Shown one piece after another: positions 1 through 8,709 of a stretch of DNA of 64,000 nucleotides. Below the pieces are notes generated by a model, which saw only the letters and a program-made list of their open reading frames with translations, did not search any database and was not told where the DNA came from. This stretch comes from Candidatus Streptomyces philanthi (GTDB lineage: Bacteria; Actinomycetota; Actinomycetes; Streptomycetales; Streptomycetaceae). Both the position numbers and the translations under genes were made by a program. How positions within the stretch are numbered: the stretch's first letter is position 1; each line of letters begins with the position of its first letter. The stretch lies in contig CP073042.1 in NCBI GenBank assembly GCA_018114805.1, positions 434,001 to 498,000 of the forward strand, given 5' to 3'.

Positions 1-2186
1 CCGAGATCGCGCCGTCCCAGCCGGCGATACGCTCCTGCGCCTGCTCGACCGACAACCCACCGACACCATGCCACCACGACCCGCCAAACCACCCGCAATG
101 GCCCGCGACCGCAACGTCACCATCTTCGCCGCGTCCTCCAACGACAACGCACCCGCCATACACGCCGCCGCGATCTCACCCTGACTGTGACCCACCACCG
201 CATCCGGCTCCACACCCACCGAACGCCACAACTTCGCCAACGACACCATCACCGCGAACAACACCGGCTGCACCACATCCACCCGGTCAAAACCAGGCGC
301 GCCCTCAACACCACGCAACACACCCGTCAACGACCAGTCCACATACGCAGACAACGCCGCCTCACACTCACCCACCGCATCCGCGAACACCGGCGAGGAA
401 TCCAACAACCCCACTGCCATACCCACCCACTGCGCACCCTGACCCGGGAACACGAACACCGAACGACCCGGCGTTTCGGCGCCGTCCCCCCACAGACCAC
501 GCCGGGGAGCTTCGTTCCCTCGGTTACCGCCTCCAGGCACTCGACGAGCTGCTCGCGGCTGGTCCCGGTCACCACGACGCGCTGCTCGAACGCGAACCTG
601 GTGGTCGCCAGGGAGAGCGCCACATCGGCGGCGCTCAGCTCCGAGCGCTCAGCCACGAACTCCCGCAGCCGACCGGCCTGCGCCCGCAAAGCGGTGTCGT
701 TCTTGCCCGACACGACCCAGGCCACCGGTCCCGCGACGCCGCCGTCGGCAGGCTCCTCGGCAGCCTCGGCCTCGGCCGCCTCGACCTCCGGCGCCTGCTC
801 CAGGATCACGTGCGCGTTCGTCCCGCTCACGCCGAACGAGGACACGCCGGCCCGGCGCGGCTCGCCCGTCTCCGGCCACGGCCTGGACTCGGTCAGCAGC
901 TCGATCTCGCCCTCGGACCAGTCCACGTGGCTCGACGGCTCGTCCACATGCAGCGTCTTCGGCAGTACGCCGTGCCGCATCGCCATCACCATCTTGATGA
1001 CACCAGCCACACCGGCGGCAGCCTGGGTGTGACCGAGGTTCGACTTCAGCGAGCCCAACCACAGCGGCCGTCCCTCCGCCCGCTCCTGCCCGTAGGTGGC
1101 CAGCAGCGCCTGCGCCTCGATCGGGTCACCCAGCGTCGTGCCCGTACCGTGCGCCTCGACCGCGTCGATCTGGCTGGGGGTCAGCTCGCAGTTCTCCAGG
1201 GCTTGCCGGATGACGCGGCGCTGCGAGGGGCCGTTGGGGGCCGTCAAGCCGTTGCTCGCGCCGTCCTGGTTCACCGCGGAGCCGCGCACCACCGCCAGGA
1301 TCTGGTGCCCGTTGCGCCGCGCGTCGGACAGCCGCTCCACCAGCAGCACGCCGACGCCCTCGGACCACGTGGTGCCGTTGGCGGCGTCGGCGAACGCCTT
1401 GCACCGGCCGTCGGCGGCCAGTCCGCGCTGGCGGCTGAAGGTAACGAAGCCCTTGGGGCTCACCATGACCGTCGCGCCGCCGACCAACGCCATGGAACAC
1501 TCGCCCTGTCGCAGCGCCTGCGCGGCCAGGTGCAGGGCGACCAGCGCCGATGAGCAGGCGGTGTCCACCGTCAGCGCGGGGCCTTCGAAACCGAAGGTGT
1601 ACGAGACGCGGCCCGAGGCGATGCTGGTGGTGGCGCCGTTGTGGAGGTACGGCTCGATCTCGTCCGGGATCTGCGCGGCCTCGGAAGCGTACGTGGTGTG
1701 CATGGCGCCGGTGAAGACGCCTGTCTGGCTGCCACGCAACGATGCGGGGTCGATGCCCGCCCGCTCCATGACCTCCCACGAGGTCTCAAGGAGCAGCCGC
1801 TGCTGCGGGTCCATGGCCAGTGCCTCGCGGGGCGAGATGCCGAAGAACGCGGAGTCGAACTGGTCCGCGTCGTGGAGGAAGCCGCCTTCGCGAACGTAAC
1901 TGGTGCCCGGGTGTTCCGGGTCGTAGATGCCCTCCACGTCCCAGCCAGGGTTTGTCGGGAAGGGCGAGATGGCGTCCGATCCGTCGGCGACCAGGCGCCA
2001 CAGTGCCTCGGGGGAATTCACCCCACCCGGAAACCGGCAGGCCATACCGATAATGGCAATGGGTTCGGTGGCCGAACTGATCAGCTGGCGATTCTGACGC
2101 CGGAGCCGCTCGATTTCCTTGAACGACTTGCGCAGTGCTTCAACGGCTTTGTTCTGGTTGGATGCAGCAGGCATCAGAAACTCCAC
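1..2186 (-). CDS. Modular type I polyketide synthase, N-terminal part (docking-KS-AT, leaves the window)
   Basis: The first about 35 residues form a charged helix ([18 protein letters not shown]) typical of an N-terminal PKS docking domain, so this subunit takes a chain from an upstream PKS protein. A complete ketosynthase follows, with active-site Cys in DTACSSAL and catalytic His in EAHGTGT and [10 protein letters not shown], so it is an extending KS. The acyltransferase begins near base 480 after a frameshift in a run of six C (near 485-495). It has VFPGQGAQW, then RVDVVQ (about 265-282) and active-site [10 protein letters not shown] (about 170-195). RVDVVQ with GHSQ is the usual methylmalonyl-CoA pattern; the later YASH/HAFH check lies outside the window. 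The C-terminal modules are not seen. Confidence 0.93.
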
Positions 2187-2275
2187 ACTTGACGCGTCGT
2201 TCGCCGGAAGAGCGCAACGGCCCTGAAAGTTGTGAGAACACGCATTGCCAGACGGACATCGGCCACACTAGCTCT

Positions 2276-2297
2276 GGTTTCGTAAGGGAAACCCTAG
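2276..2297 (-). promoter_or_regulatory. Possible PAS-LuxR activator site upstream of the PKS gene
   Basis: The 250 bp between the PKS start (2186) and the ferredoxin contain no gene. On the minus strand, about 95 nt before the PKS start, the sequence reads CTAGGGTTTCCCTTAC (2297-2282). Polyene clusters use the PimM-type operator CTVGGGAWWTCCCBAG. This copy has both GGG and CCC arms but is one base short in the centre and weak at the 3' end. On the plus strand GGTTTC-N6-GAAACC overlaps it. The assignment is an inference. Confidence 0.3.
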
Positions 2298-2436
2298 AAA
2301 CCCACTCAGGCATGATTGACGCCCCGGACGCATTTCCCGTGGATTTGGTTTCAGCGGCGCTTCGCCAGCCGTGTGACCCGCGCCACGGTCGCGTTCTCCG
2401 CCGGCATGAGTGCCCGCGAAATCCCGGGCCCCGTTC

Positions 2437-2643
2437 TCACGCGCCAGGCGCTTCTTCGAGGCGGATAGCACCGGTCGGGCAACGGGACACGACCTCGCGC
2501 AGAACGTCGAGCTGTCCGGTGTCGGGCTGCGCGTCGAGCAGGACGACGGAGCCGTCCTCGTCGCTCTGGTCGAACAGGTCAGGCGCGATCAGCGCGCACT
2601 GGCCCGCCGAACAGCACGCCTCACGGTCGGCGGTGATCCTCAT
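2437..2643 (-). CDS. 3Fe-4S ferredoxin
   Basis: Small acidic 68-residue protein with the single-cluster ferredoxin layout: ACCSAGQC near residues 9-16 (C-x5-C) and CPTGAI near residue 55. Such ferredoxins pass electrons to bacterial class I P450s. It lies directly downstream of the P450 gene on the same strand and upstream of the PKS, the order seen for tailoring pairs such as NysN/NysM in polyene macrolide clusters. The reading frame is intact. The 132 bp before it hold a hairpin, so it may be processed or expressed separately from the P450 message. Confidence 0.9.
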   Translation of the reverse strand: MRITADREACCSAGQCALIAPDLFDQSDEDGSVVLLDAQPDTGQLDVLREVVSRCPTGAIRLEEAPGA

Positions 2644-2721
2644 CGGGTCTCAGTCCTACCTTGTTGTTCGAGATGGGCCGGCACGTCCACGTCTCGTGGC
2701 CCTCTTGCATGACGTGACGGT

Positions 2722-2751
2722 GACGGACGGGGTGACATACCACCGTCCGTC
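2722..2751. terminator. Hairpin between P450 and ferredoxin genes
   Basis: GACGGACGG (2722-2730) pairs perfectly with CCGTCCGTC (2743-2751) across a 12-nt loop, and GGTGA/TCACC extends the stem after a short bulge. No T run follows, so it may attenuate or stabilise mRNA rather than stop transcription fully. Confidence 0.4.
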
Positions 2752-2775
2752 GCGTTCACCGCTCGTACGTCTCGA

Positions 2776-3992
2776 TCAGTCGTCCCAGGTGACGCGGAGC
2801 GACCTGGGGCCGTAGTGCACGCAGTCGTCCCGCATCGGGACCTCGTCGGCCGGTACGGCCAGTCGCAGCGTGGGGAACCTGTCGAACAGGGCCTCGAAGC
2901 CGACGCGCAGGATCGTGCGGGCGAGATGCTGGCCGAGAAACTGGTGGATGCCGTGGCCGAGCCCCAGGTGTCCGTGGTCCGTGCGGCCGATGTCGAGTTG
3001 GTCGGGGTTCTCATAGCGCTCGGGGTCGCGGTTGACGGCGGGGAGGGCGACGGTGACCACCTCGCCCTTCCTGATGGTCTGACCGGCGAACTCGACGTCT
3101 TCGAGCGCCCACCGGCTAGCCCCGAGGTGGGAGATGGTGAGGAAGCGGAGGAGCTCTTCGACGGCGGCTCCCATCAGCTCCAGGTCCTCCTGGAGCCTGG
3201 CCAGTTGGTCGGGGTGCTCAAGCAGGGTGTAGACGCCCATGGCGAGCATGTTGCCCGTGGTGTCGAAGGCCCCGTGATCAACGTGGCGGTGATGCCCATG
3301 AGTTCGCGCTCGGTGATCCGCCCACCACGGATGAGGTCCCCGAGGATGTCGTCCCGGGGGTCGTTGATCCGGCTGGGGACGAAGCGGGCCAGGAAGCCGC
3401 TCATCCCGGACACGGCGGCGAGCGCCTCGGGAACGGTGGTGGAGAGCCGGCCGAGCGTCTCCACGTGACGCTGGAGGCTCTTCCGCTCCGATTCGGGGAC
3501 GCCGATCATCTCGCACATCACCCGGGAGGGAACGGACTCGGTGAAGACCTCCACCAGGTCGGCGCCCGGCCCGGCCTCTTCCAGCTCGTCGAGCTGCTCG
3601 TGCACGATTCGCTCGATCATGGGGGCGAGTTGACGCGTGCGCCGGACCGTGAAAAAGCCGGTGACCAGCTTTCGGTACGTGCTGTGGACCGGGTCGTCCG
3701 TCTTCGCGAAAGCGCCAGGATCGGCAGGGCCTTCGTACGCCAGCTCCGTGGGGACGGGGGATATCAGCCCTTCCTGGCGCGCGCTGAAGCTTTTGTGGGT
3801 GAGCAGTTCCTTCGCTTCGGCGTGCCGGGTGATGAGCCACCCGGGCGTGCCGTCCGGATAACTCATGCGCGTTATCCGCTCCTGCTCGCGCAGTGGGGTG
3901 TAGCCATCCGGAGGATCGAAGGGGCATCTCCGCTTGGTGGGCAGCGAAACAGGGGGCGCAGGACGTCGACCAAAACTCCTCCATCGATTCAC
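2776..3992 (-). CDS. Cytochrome P450 of the polyketide cluster, frameshifted, heme-ligand Cys replaced by Phe
   Basis: About 405 residues, normal for a bacterial P450. Visible parts are the C-helix region DDPVHSTYRKLVTGFFTVRR, the I-helix GAFDTTGN, the ExxR region EELLR and the heme loop. One G is missing from a G run near 3270, which splits the frame exactly before GAFDTTGN. The heme loop reads GLGHGIHQFLGQ, where the family has FGxGxHxCxG: the axial Cys is Phe (TTT for TGT) and the leading Phe is Leu. If real, the protein cannot bind heme in the usual way. Given the error load of this sequence, a base error is a serious alternative. It probably tailors the macrolide together with the adjacent ferredoxin. 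Confidence 0.85.
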
Positions 3993-4330
3993 AATCCATG
4001 CATCGAGGTCGTCGACGGCTACACCGGCTGGCTCGATCTCGATGCTAGCTTCGCCGTCGACCCGGCAGCCCCTCAGAAACCCTCCGGCGGGCGCATTCTG
4101 TGGAATCCCTTAGACAAAAGGCAGGAGCTGTTGACCTCCGCGCGCGAGCGCACTCACCGCACCGGCGGCGACGCGCGCGGGGTGTGGTACCCGGCACGGC
4201 ACGTGCGCCGGTGCGGAAAACCGTTCGCCGGGCAGCGCCTGACGGGCCCAGACTGTGGGCCGATCGCATCGCAGAGAGTGGGCCAGCGCTGACGTACAAC
4301 CGAGGCACCCTACCCCTGCCGGAGAACCGC
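3993..4330. other. Intergenic region upstream of the P450
   Basis: Divergent spacer between the P450 and the next plus-strand gene. No recognisable coding sequence or strong hairpin is seen. An open plus-strand stretch (about 4000-4130, reading EVVDGYTGWLDL) resembles no family I know. The P450 and plus-strand promoters should lie here. Confidence 0.5.
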
Positions 4331-5053
4331 GTGCCGCCCGCCCCGCCCGGGAGCCTGGGGAGCTGGGACGGCCTCGATCCGGCTCGCCACACGTTCGACT
4401 GGGACGCCGAGGAGGAGGCCCGGCTGTGCGCGCTGCTGCGCGAGTGGGTGCCGCCCGTGCTCTCCGGCATGGCTGGCTGGTGGCAGGGCGAGGACTGGTG
4501 CGAGAGCCAGTTGGACGCGGTCATCCGGGAGCGCTACGGGAACTGGGCGCAGGGGTGGAACTGGTGCTACCGGTACGGCGGGCCCATCGGCGCCTGGGTC
4601 ACCGGGGCGAGTTCGGTGACCACCCCCGACGAGACCGCCGCCCGCGCCGTGGCCGCGCTGTTGGAGTGGCGGGAGTGGCTGGAGCGGATGGCTCGGCTGT
4701 TCGCGGAGTTGGCTCCGCCGCCGGATTCAGCGCCCGAGGACCGGAGTTGGCATCTGGAGCGGGCCTGCGTCCGGCTCGTGACGCTCGTGCTGGATTCGGG
4801 CGCGGAGGGCGGTTGGCACGGCCAGGCCACGCGGGTACTGCAGTGGTTCCTCAGCAGCACGGGCATGAGCCGGGTCGAGGCCGGACAGGCGGTGGAGACG
4901 GCGATCGGCGGCCGGTTCCAGAGCTGGGTCGACCCCGGGCGGGCGCTGGTCGAGTCCGTGGGTGAGGACCTGGCGGTCGGCCTCACCGGCCGCGCCCCGT
5001 ACCAGGACCACCGGGAGCGGGCGGCCCTGGAGGAGCTTCATGACCGCCCCTGA
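4331..5053 (+). CDS. Conserved hypothetical protein coupled to a Fic protein
   Basis: About 240 residues, soluble, rich in Trp and acidic residues, with no signal peptide or membrane segment. The GTG at 4331 is chosen because GGAGA stands seven bases before it and because the possible extension back to 4100 is unnaturally Arg-rich. Its end overlaps the start of the Fic gene by 14 bp, so the two are translationally coupled. I do not recognise the family. Physical coupling makes a partner or regulator of the Fic protein an obvious guess, but nothing in the sequence proves it. Confidence 0.7.
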   Translation: MPPAPPGSLGSWDGLDPARHTFDWDAEEEARLCALLREWVPPVLSGMAGWWQGEDWCESQLDAVIRERYGNWAQGWNWCYRYGGPIGAWVTGASSVTTPDETAARAVAALLEWREWLERMARLFAELAPPPDSAPEDRSWHLERACVRLVTLVLDSGAEGGWHGQATRVLQWFLSSTGMSRVEAGQAVETAIGGRFQSWVDPGRALVESVGEDLAVGLTGRAPYQDHRERAALEELHDRP

Positions 5054-5699
5054 CGGCCTCGCGGTCTGGCTGCGCGTACGCCGGGCCGCTGCCTGGCAGC
5101 TGGCCCCGATCCTGCGGCCGGCGCTCCCCGCACGCGACGGGTTCCGGGCCTGGTGTCGGCGGCCGGTGCGCCGGCGCGACCCCGTCCGTGCCGAGCGGCT
5201 GCTCGCCGCCCACGCCCTGGCCCGTGCCGACGCCGCGCGCCGCGCCCCGCTGGACTTCGCCCGCCTGGCCGGCTGGCAGTGCGAGGTCCTGGGCCAGGCG
5301 CGGGCGCCGTTCCGTACGACCGACGCGCACGCGAAGGCCGGTCGTGAGCGCTACGGCCTCGGCCCGCACACCCGGGCGGCCTTCGCCACCTGCCTGCGCG
5401 AGGCGGGTGACCCGGGGCTCCCGCTGGCGGCCCGCGCGGCCCGGGTGTACCTCGACGTGGCGTTCTTCCACCCCTTCGCCGACGGCAACGCCCGCGCGGC
5501 CCTCCTGACCCTGGTCCACGTGCTGGCCCGGGAGGGCGTCGTCCTTCCCGAGGTCGGTCCCCTCCAGACCACCCGCTACGCGGACGACCCGGTGGGCGCC
5601 GCCGACCTGGCCACGCTCATCGGCATGCTCAACCGCCACGGAGCTGACGGCCCGGCGGGCGGCGCCTTCACCGTTCGCCCCCGGTGCGGGTGTGGCTGA
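5040..5699 (+). CDS. Fic/DOC family protein
   Basis: 219 residues starting at an ATG inside the end of the upstream gene. The Fic core is at about residues 138-155: VAFFHPFADGNARAALL, close to HPFx(D/E)GN(G/K)R with Ala in place of the first Gly after Asn. The His that deprotonates the target hydroxyl and the Asn and Arg of the phosphate loop are present. Fic domains transfer AMP or another phosphate-containing group to proteins, and in bacteria often act as toxins or housekeeping modifiers. No inhibitory (S/T)xxxE(G/N) helix is obvious in this protein or its neighbour by eye. Confidence 0.85.
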   Translation: MTAPDGLAVWLRVRRAAAWQLAPILRPALPARDGFRAWCRRPVRRRDPVRAERLLAAHALARADAARRAPLDFARLAGWQCEVLGQARAPFRTTDAHAKAGRERYGLGPHTRAAFATCLREAGDPGLPLAARAARVYLDVAFFHPFADGNARAALLTLVHVLAREGVVLPEVGPLQTTRYADDPVGAADLATLIGMLNRHGADGPAGGAFTVRPRCGCG

Positions 5700-5808
5700 G
5701 AACGCTCCCTGGGACGGGGGTTCGGCCCCTGGTTAGGCTGGGCCGCACGGAACGACGTACGGAGACGACGCGCGGCGCGTGCGCGCGGCGCGAGTGAGGG
5801 GTCGGCGG

Positions 5809-6412
5809 GTGCTGAACGAGGTTGCGGGGTTGCGCGTACCAACGGGTCAGGCGGCGGAGGCGGCGCGGCTGGTCTGTACGGAGTACGCGGATGATGCGCT
5901 TTACAACCACTCCGTGCGGTCGTACTTCTTCGGTGCGGCCTGGGCGCGGGCGCGCGGGCTCGACTTCGACAGCGAGCTGCTCTACGTCTCCGCGCTGCTG
6001 CACGACCTGGGGCTCACGCCGCCCTTCGACAGCCACACGGTCGCATTCGAGGAGGCCGGCGGCCATGTGGCCCGGGTCTTCACGGCCGGCCTCGGCTGGC
6101 CGACCGAGCGTCGCGACCGGGCGGCCGAGGTGATCGTGCTCCACATGCGCGACGAGGTGGCCCCGGATGTGGACGTGGAGAGCCGGCTGTTGCAGGAGGG
6201 GACCAGCGCGGACGTGACCTGGACGGGCCTGGAGGAGTACGACCCCGAGTTCACGCGGGCGCTCGTGGCGGCGTACCCAGCTGGGGTTCGGCGCGTCCTT
6301 CGTCCGCCTCTTCCGGGACCAGGCCGATCGCAAGCCGGAGTGCGCGGCGGCCGGGTTCTTCGCGCGCGGCGGCGCCGAGCGGACCCTCGCCCACCCCTTC
6401 GAACAGAGCTGA
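5809..6412 (+). CDS. HD domain hydrolase, cyanamide hydratase-like, frameshifted near the end
   Basis: About 200 residues. The metal-binding HD pattern is visible: LYNHSVRSYFFG (first His), ALLHDLG (HD pair), then VLHMRDEV. The LYNHSVR segment is characteristic of the cyanamide-hydratase-like branch of HD proteins, so a small nitrile or amide substrate is possible, though most members are uncharacterised. GTG at 5809 is chosen for the GAGGGG just upstream. Around 6275-6285 the frame shifts, and the true C-terminus (FGASFVRLFRDQADRK) continues in another frame to the stop at 6410-6412. Confidence 0.8.
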
Positions 6413-6417
6413 GGCCG

Positions 6418-6458
6418 GCGGGGCGCGGGCCCGGGGCCGACTCCGGGCCCGTCCCCCG
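6418..6458. terminator. Terminator between convergent genes
   Basis: CGGGCCCGG (6426-6434) pairs perfectly with CCGGGCCCG (6443-6451), and the flanking GGGGC and CCCCC can extend the stem. It lies just after the HD gene and faces the minus-strand gene ending at 6613, so it can serve both directions. Confidence 0.6.
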
Positions 6459-6612
6459 CGCTTCGATGACCCTCACGCCCGCCCCAGCCGATGCCATCGA
6501 ACCACGCGGCGGGCGGTTCATCGCCGGCCAGATCCACGTCGACCACGTCATGCGGTCCGGCTCGGCGGCGCCGGTCATCGTGGCGTAGTGCCGCGCCCGG
6601 GCTCAGGAGCCG

Positions 6613-7155
6613 TCAGGGCGTGACGGTGGAGACCACGTACACCTTCGGGTGGTCCGGGTTGTCGAAGTCGACCGTGATGTCGAGCGTCGGCTCGGGGTCC
6701 TTCTGGTCGATGACGCCGCCGGCCCACTTCCTGTCGGCGTCCAGCTTCCAGCCGACGACGCCCGCCGTCTTGGCGTCGATGGTGATCCGGCCGTCGTTGA
6801 GCACGTACCGGTCGGCGCCGAGCCGGCCGAGGAACTTGTCCAGCCCCTTGGGGTTGGTGACGAACTGGACGTACATCTGGCTCCGCTTCCACGAGTTGGT
6901 CTCGTAGAAGGCGACGTCGACGGAGTACGAGGGGATGGGCGTGTCGTAGATCCGCCGCTGTACCTTGCTCGGCCAACTGTGGGTCAGCCCGGTGGCCGCC
7001 GCGTTATCCTGCTTGTCCTCGCCGCTGCCCCGGCTCTTCTGCGCCGAGATGGCCATGTATCCGGCCGGGATGGCGATCAAAAGGAACAGGGTCGCCTTGC
7101 GCCGCCAGGAACGCTTGCCCTGCTTGGTCTCGCCGGTCTGGGACTGCTGACTCAT
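6613..7155 (-). CDS. Conserved membrane-anchored protein
   Basis: 180 residues. A basic cytoplasmic tail (residues 1-23, KQGKRSWRRK) precedes one membrane segment (ATLFLLIAIPAGYMAIS). The remaining about 135 residues lie outside and contain paired beta-strand-like segments (SYSVDVAFYET, TLDITVDFDNPDH). There is no lipobox and no Cys pair. It follows the ROK kinase gene by 11 bp and is surely co-transcribed with it. I do not recognise a named domain; it looks like a conserved actinobacterial protein. Confidence 0.8.
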   Translation of the reverse strand: MSQQSQTGETKQGKRSWRRKATLFLLIAIPAGYMAISAQKSRGSGEDKQDNAAATGLTHSWPSKVQRRIYDTPIPSYSVDVAFYETNSWKRSQMYVQFVTNPKGLDKFLGRLGADRYVLNDGRITIDAKTAGVVGWKLDADRKWAGGVIDQKDPEPTLDITVDFDNPDHPKVYVVSTVTP

Positions 7156-7166
7156 CGCCGTCCTGC

Positions 7167-8258
7167 CTACCGCTCGACCCGGCGCCGGTTGACGCGCCGG
7201 AACCTGCGGGCGACGAGCCGGGCCAGGTCGGCCGCGCCGACCAACCCCGCCTCGTTGCCGAGCTGGGCCTTGATGATGCGGGCCTCGGGCCGGTACCCAC
7301 GACCGGTGAGCGTACGCCAGAACGCGTCCCTGGCCGGCCCGATGAGGAGGTCGTCGGCGGCGCTGACGCCGCCCCCGATGACGAAGCAGGACGGGTCGAG
7401 CGCGGCGGCCAGGTTGGCGATGCCCACGCCGAGCCACTGGCCGATGTCCTGGAGGAGTTCCACGCACATGGCGTGGCCGTCGCGGGCCAGCTCGGTGATG
7501 ATCGGGCCGGTGATCTCCTGGACGTTGCCGCCGACCCGGTCGATGATCCCATACGCCACCGGCGAGTCGGCCACCGCCAGCTCCCTGGCCTCGCGGACCA
7601 GCGCGTTGCCCGAGCTGTACTGCTCCCAGCAGCCACGGTTGCCGCACGGGCAGCGGTGGCCCGCGGGCACCACCTGCATGTGGCCGAACTCGCCGGCGAC
7701 GCCGTACTTGCCGCGCTTGACCTGGCCGTCCTCCAGGATCGCGCCGCCGATGCCGGTGCCGAGCGTGATCATCACGAGGTGGTCCTCGCCGCGCCCGGCG
7801 CCGAACCGCCACTCCGCCCAGGCGGCGGTGTTGGCGTCGTTGTCGACCATGACCGGCACCGCGAGCCGCCCAGCGAGCCGGTCCCGCAGCGGCTCGTCGC
7901 GCCAGGCCAGGTGCGGCGCGAACAGCACCCGGGAGCGGTCGGCGTCCACCCAGCCGGCCGCGCCGATGCCCACCGCGTGCACGTCGTGCCGGTCGGACAG
8001 GTCGAGCACCAGCTCGACGATGGTGTCCTCGACGACCTTGGGGCTCTTGGACTTGTCCGGGGTCTCGGTGCGGAGCCGCTCCAGTATGTTGCCGTCGGCG
8101 TCCACCACGCCCGCCGCGACCTTGGTCCCCCCGATGTCGATGCCCACGGTGGGCACCCGGGGCGCGGTCAGGTGTGAGCGGCGCTCGCGGGTGCCGACGG
8201 TGCGCAGCACGGTGGCCCGGGCGGAGCCGCGGTGCACTCGCTCGCGGTACAGGCTCAT
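7167..8258 (-). CDS. ROK family sugar kinase (glucokinase type)
   Basis: 363 residues. The nucleotide-binding DIGGTK lies near residue 40, the sugar/catalytic region VDNDANTAAWAEW near 140, the GTGIGGAI loop near 170, the Zn-binding GHRCPCGNRGCWEQ near 205, and IGGGVS in the C-terminal lobe. This full set means an active sugar kinase. The 37-residue Arg-rich N-terminal extension is too short for the HTH of ROK repressors, so it is a kinase rather than a regulator. It sits downstream of a sugar ABC importer and probably phosphorylates the imported sugar or a product of it. Intact frame. Confidence 0.9.
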   Translation of the reverse strand: MSLYRERVHRGSARATVLRTVGTRERRSHLTAPRVPTVGIDIGGTKVAAGVVDADGNILERLRTETPDKSKSPKVVEDTIVELVLDLSDRHDVHAVGIGAAGWVDADRSRVLFAPHLAWRDEPLRDRLAGRLAVPVMVDNDANTAAWAEWRFGAGRGEDHLVMITLGTGIGGAILEDGQVKRGKYGVAGEFGHMQVVPAGHRCPCGNRGCWEQYSSGNALVREARELAVADSPVAYGIIDRVGGNVQEITGPIITELARDGHAMCVELLQDIGQWLGVGIANLAAALDPSCFVIGGGVSAADDLLIGPARDAFWRTLTGRGYRPEARIIKAQLGNEAGLVGAADLARLVARRFRRVNRRRVER

Positions 8259-8518
8259 CGGCCGTCTCTCTCGCCGGTGTGGGGGGCGGCGGCAGCTCCG
8301 CGTGGTGCGTGGCTTCGATAGCCGCGGGTTCGGTCGCGCAAGAGTCGTCGTCCCTGCGGGTGTCGTGAGAGGCCAACGGCCTCGGGCGTGCGGTCGGGCG
8401 TGACGGGCGTGACCCGCCGTGGCGATTGTGCCTCACTCGCGCTACGCGGCGCATGGCGGAGCGGCGGTCCTCAGCCGGGCGGGGCGGTACGTACGGGATG
8501 CCCCTGTTGACCGTCGAA

Positions 8519-8598
8519 CGTCGCTCGACCACTCGCGTGGTGGCGCACCACGAAGGACGTGGCGAGCGACGAGGTTTCGTGACCCGGGCCACGAAACC
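8519..8598. promoter_or_regulatory. Cluster of three inverted repeats in the 450-bp gap between ABC and kinase genes
   Basis: The gap 8259-8709 has no convincing gene. It holds three perfect inverted repeats: CGTCGCTCG (8519-8527) with CGAGCGACG (8563-8571); inside it GTGGTG-GCG-CACCAC (8537-8551); and GGTTTCGTG (8573-8581) with CACGAAACC (8590-8598) around ACCCGGGC. The set could be a composite terminator after the transporter operon or an RNA or operator element ahead of the kinase. The last repeat looks like a LacI-type operator. Confidence 0.45.
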
Positions 8599-8709
8599 GG
8601 TGCATCCGCTGGCGCGCGCCGGACGATCGGTGCCGGCCCGGCTGATCGGTGCCGGCGTGGGCACCGGCGGTGACGTCGACGCCGTCGGCGGTGATCACTC
8701 GGCGACGGG

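Noticed and set aside
327..520. PKS ending naturally at base 327 after the KS
   Set aside because: The tail after CGGTAP is frame-shifted AT sequence; reading the next frame gives a normal AT domain ([19 protein letters not shown]) to the window edge.
2776..3992. P450 as a DesVIII/EryCII-type glycosyltransferase helper lacking heme
   Set aside because: No sugar-cluster glycosyltransferase is adjacent, and apart from the heme loop the P450 motifs are normal, unlike those degenerate helpers.
4100..4330. Longer N-terminus for the gene ending at 5053
   Set aside because: The extension is Arg-rich and has no ribosome site at 4100, whereas GGAGA precedes the GTG at 4331.
7167..8258. ROK protein as a transcriptional repressor
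   Set aside because: The N-terminal extension is only about 37 residues and has no HTH; the full kinase motif set is present.
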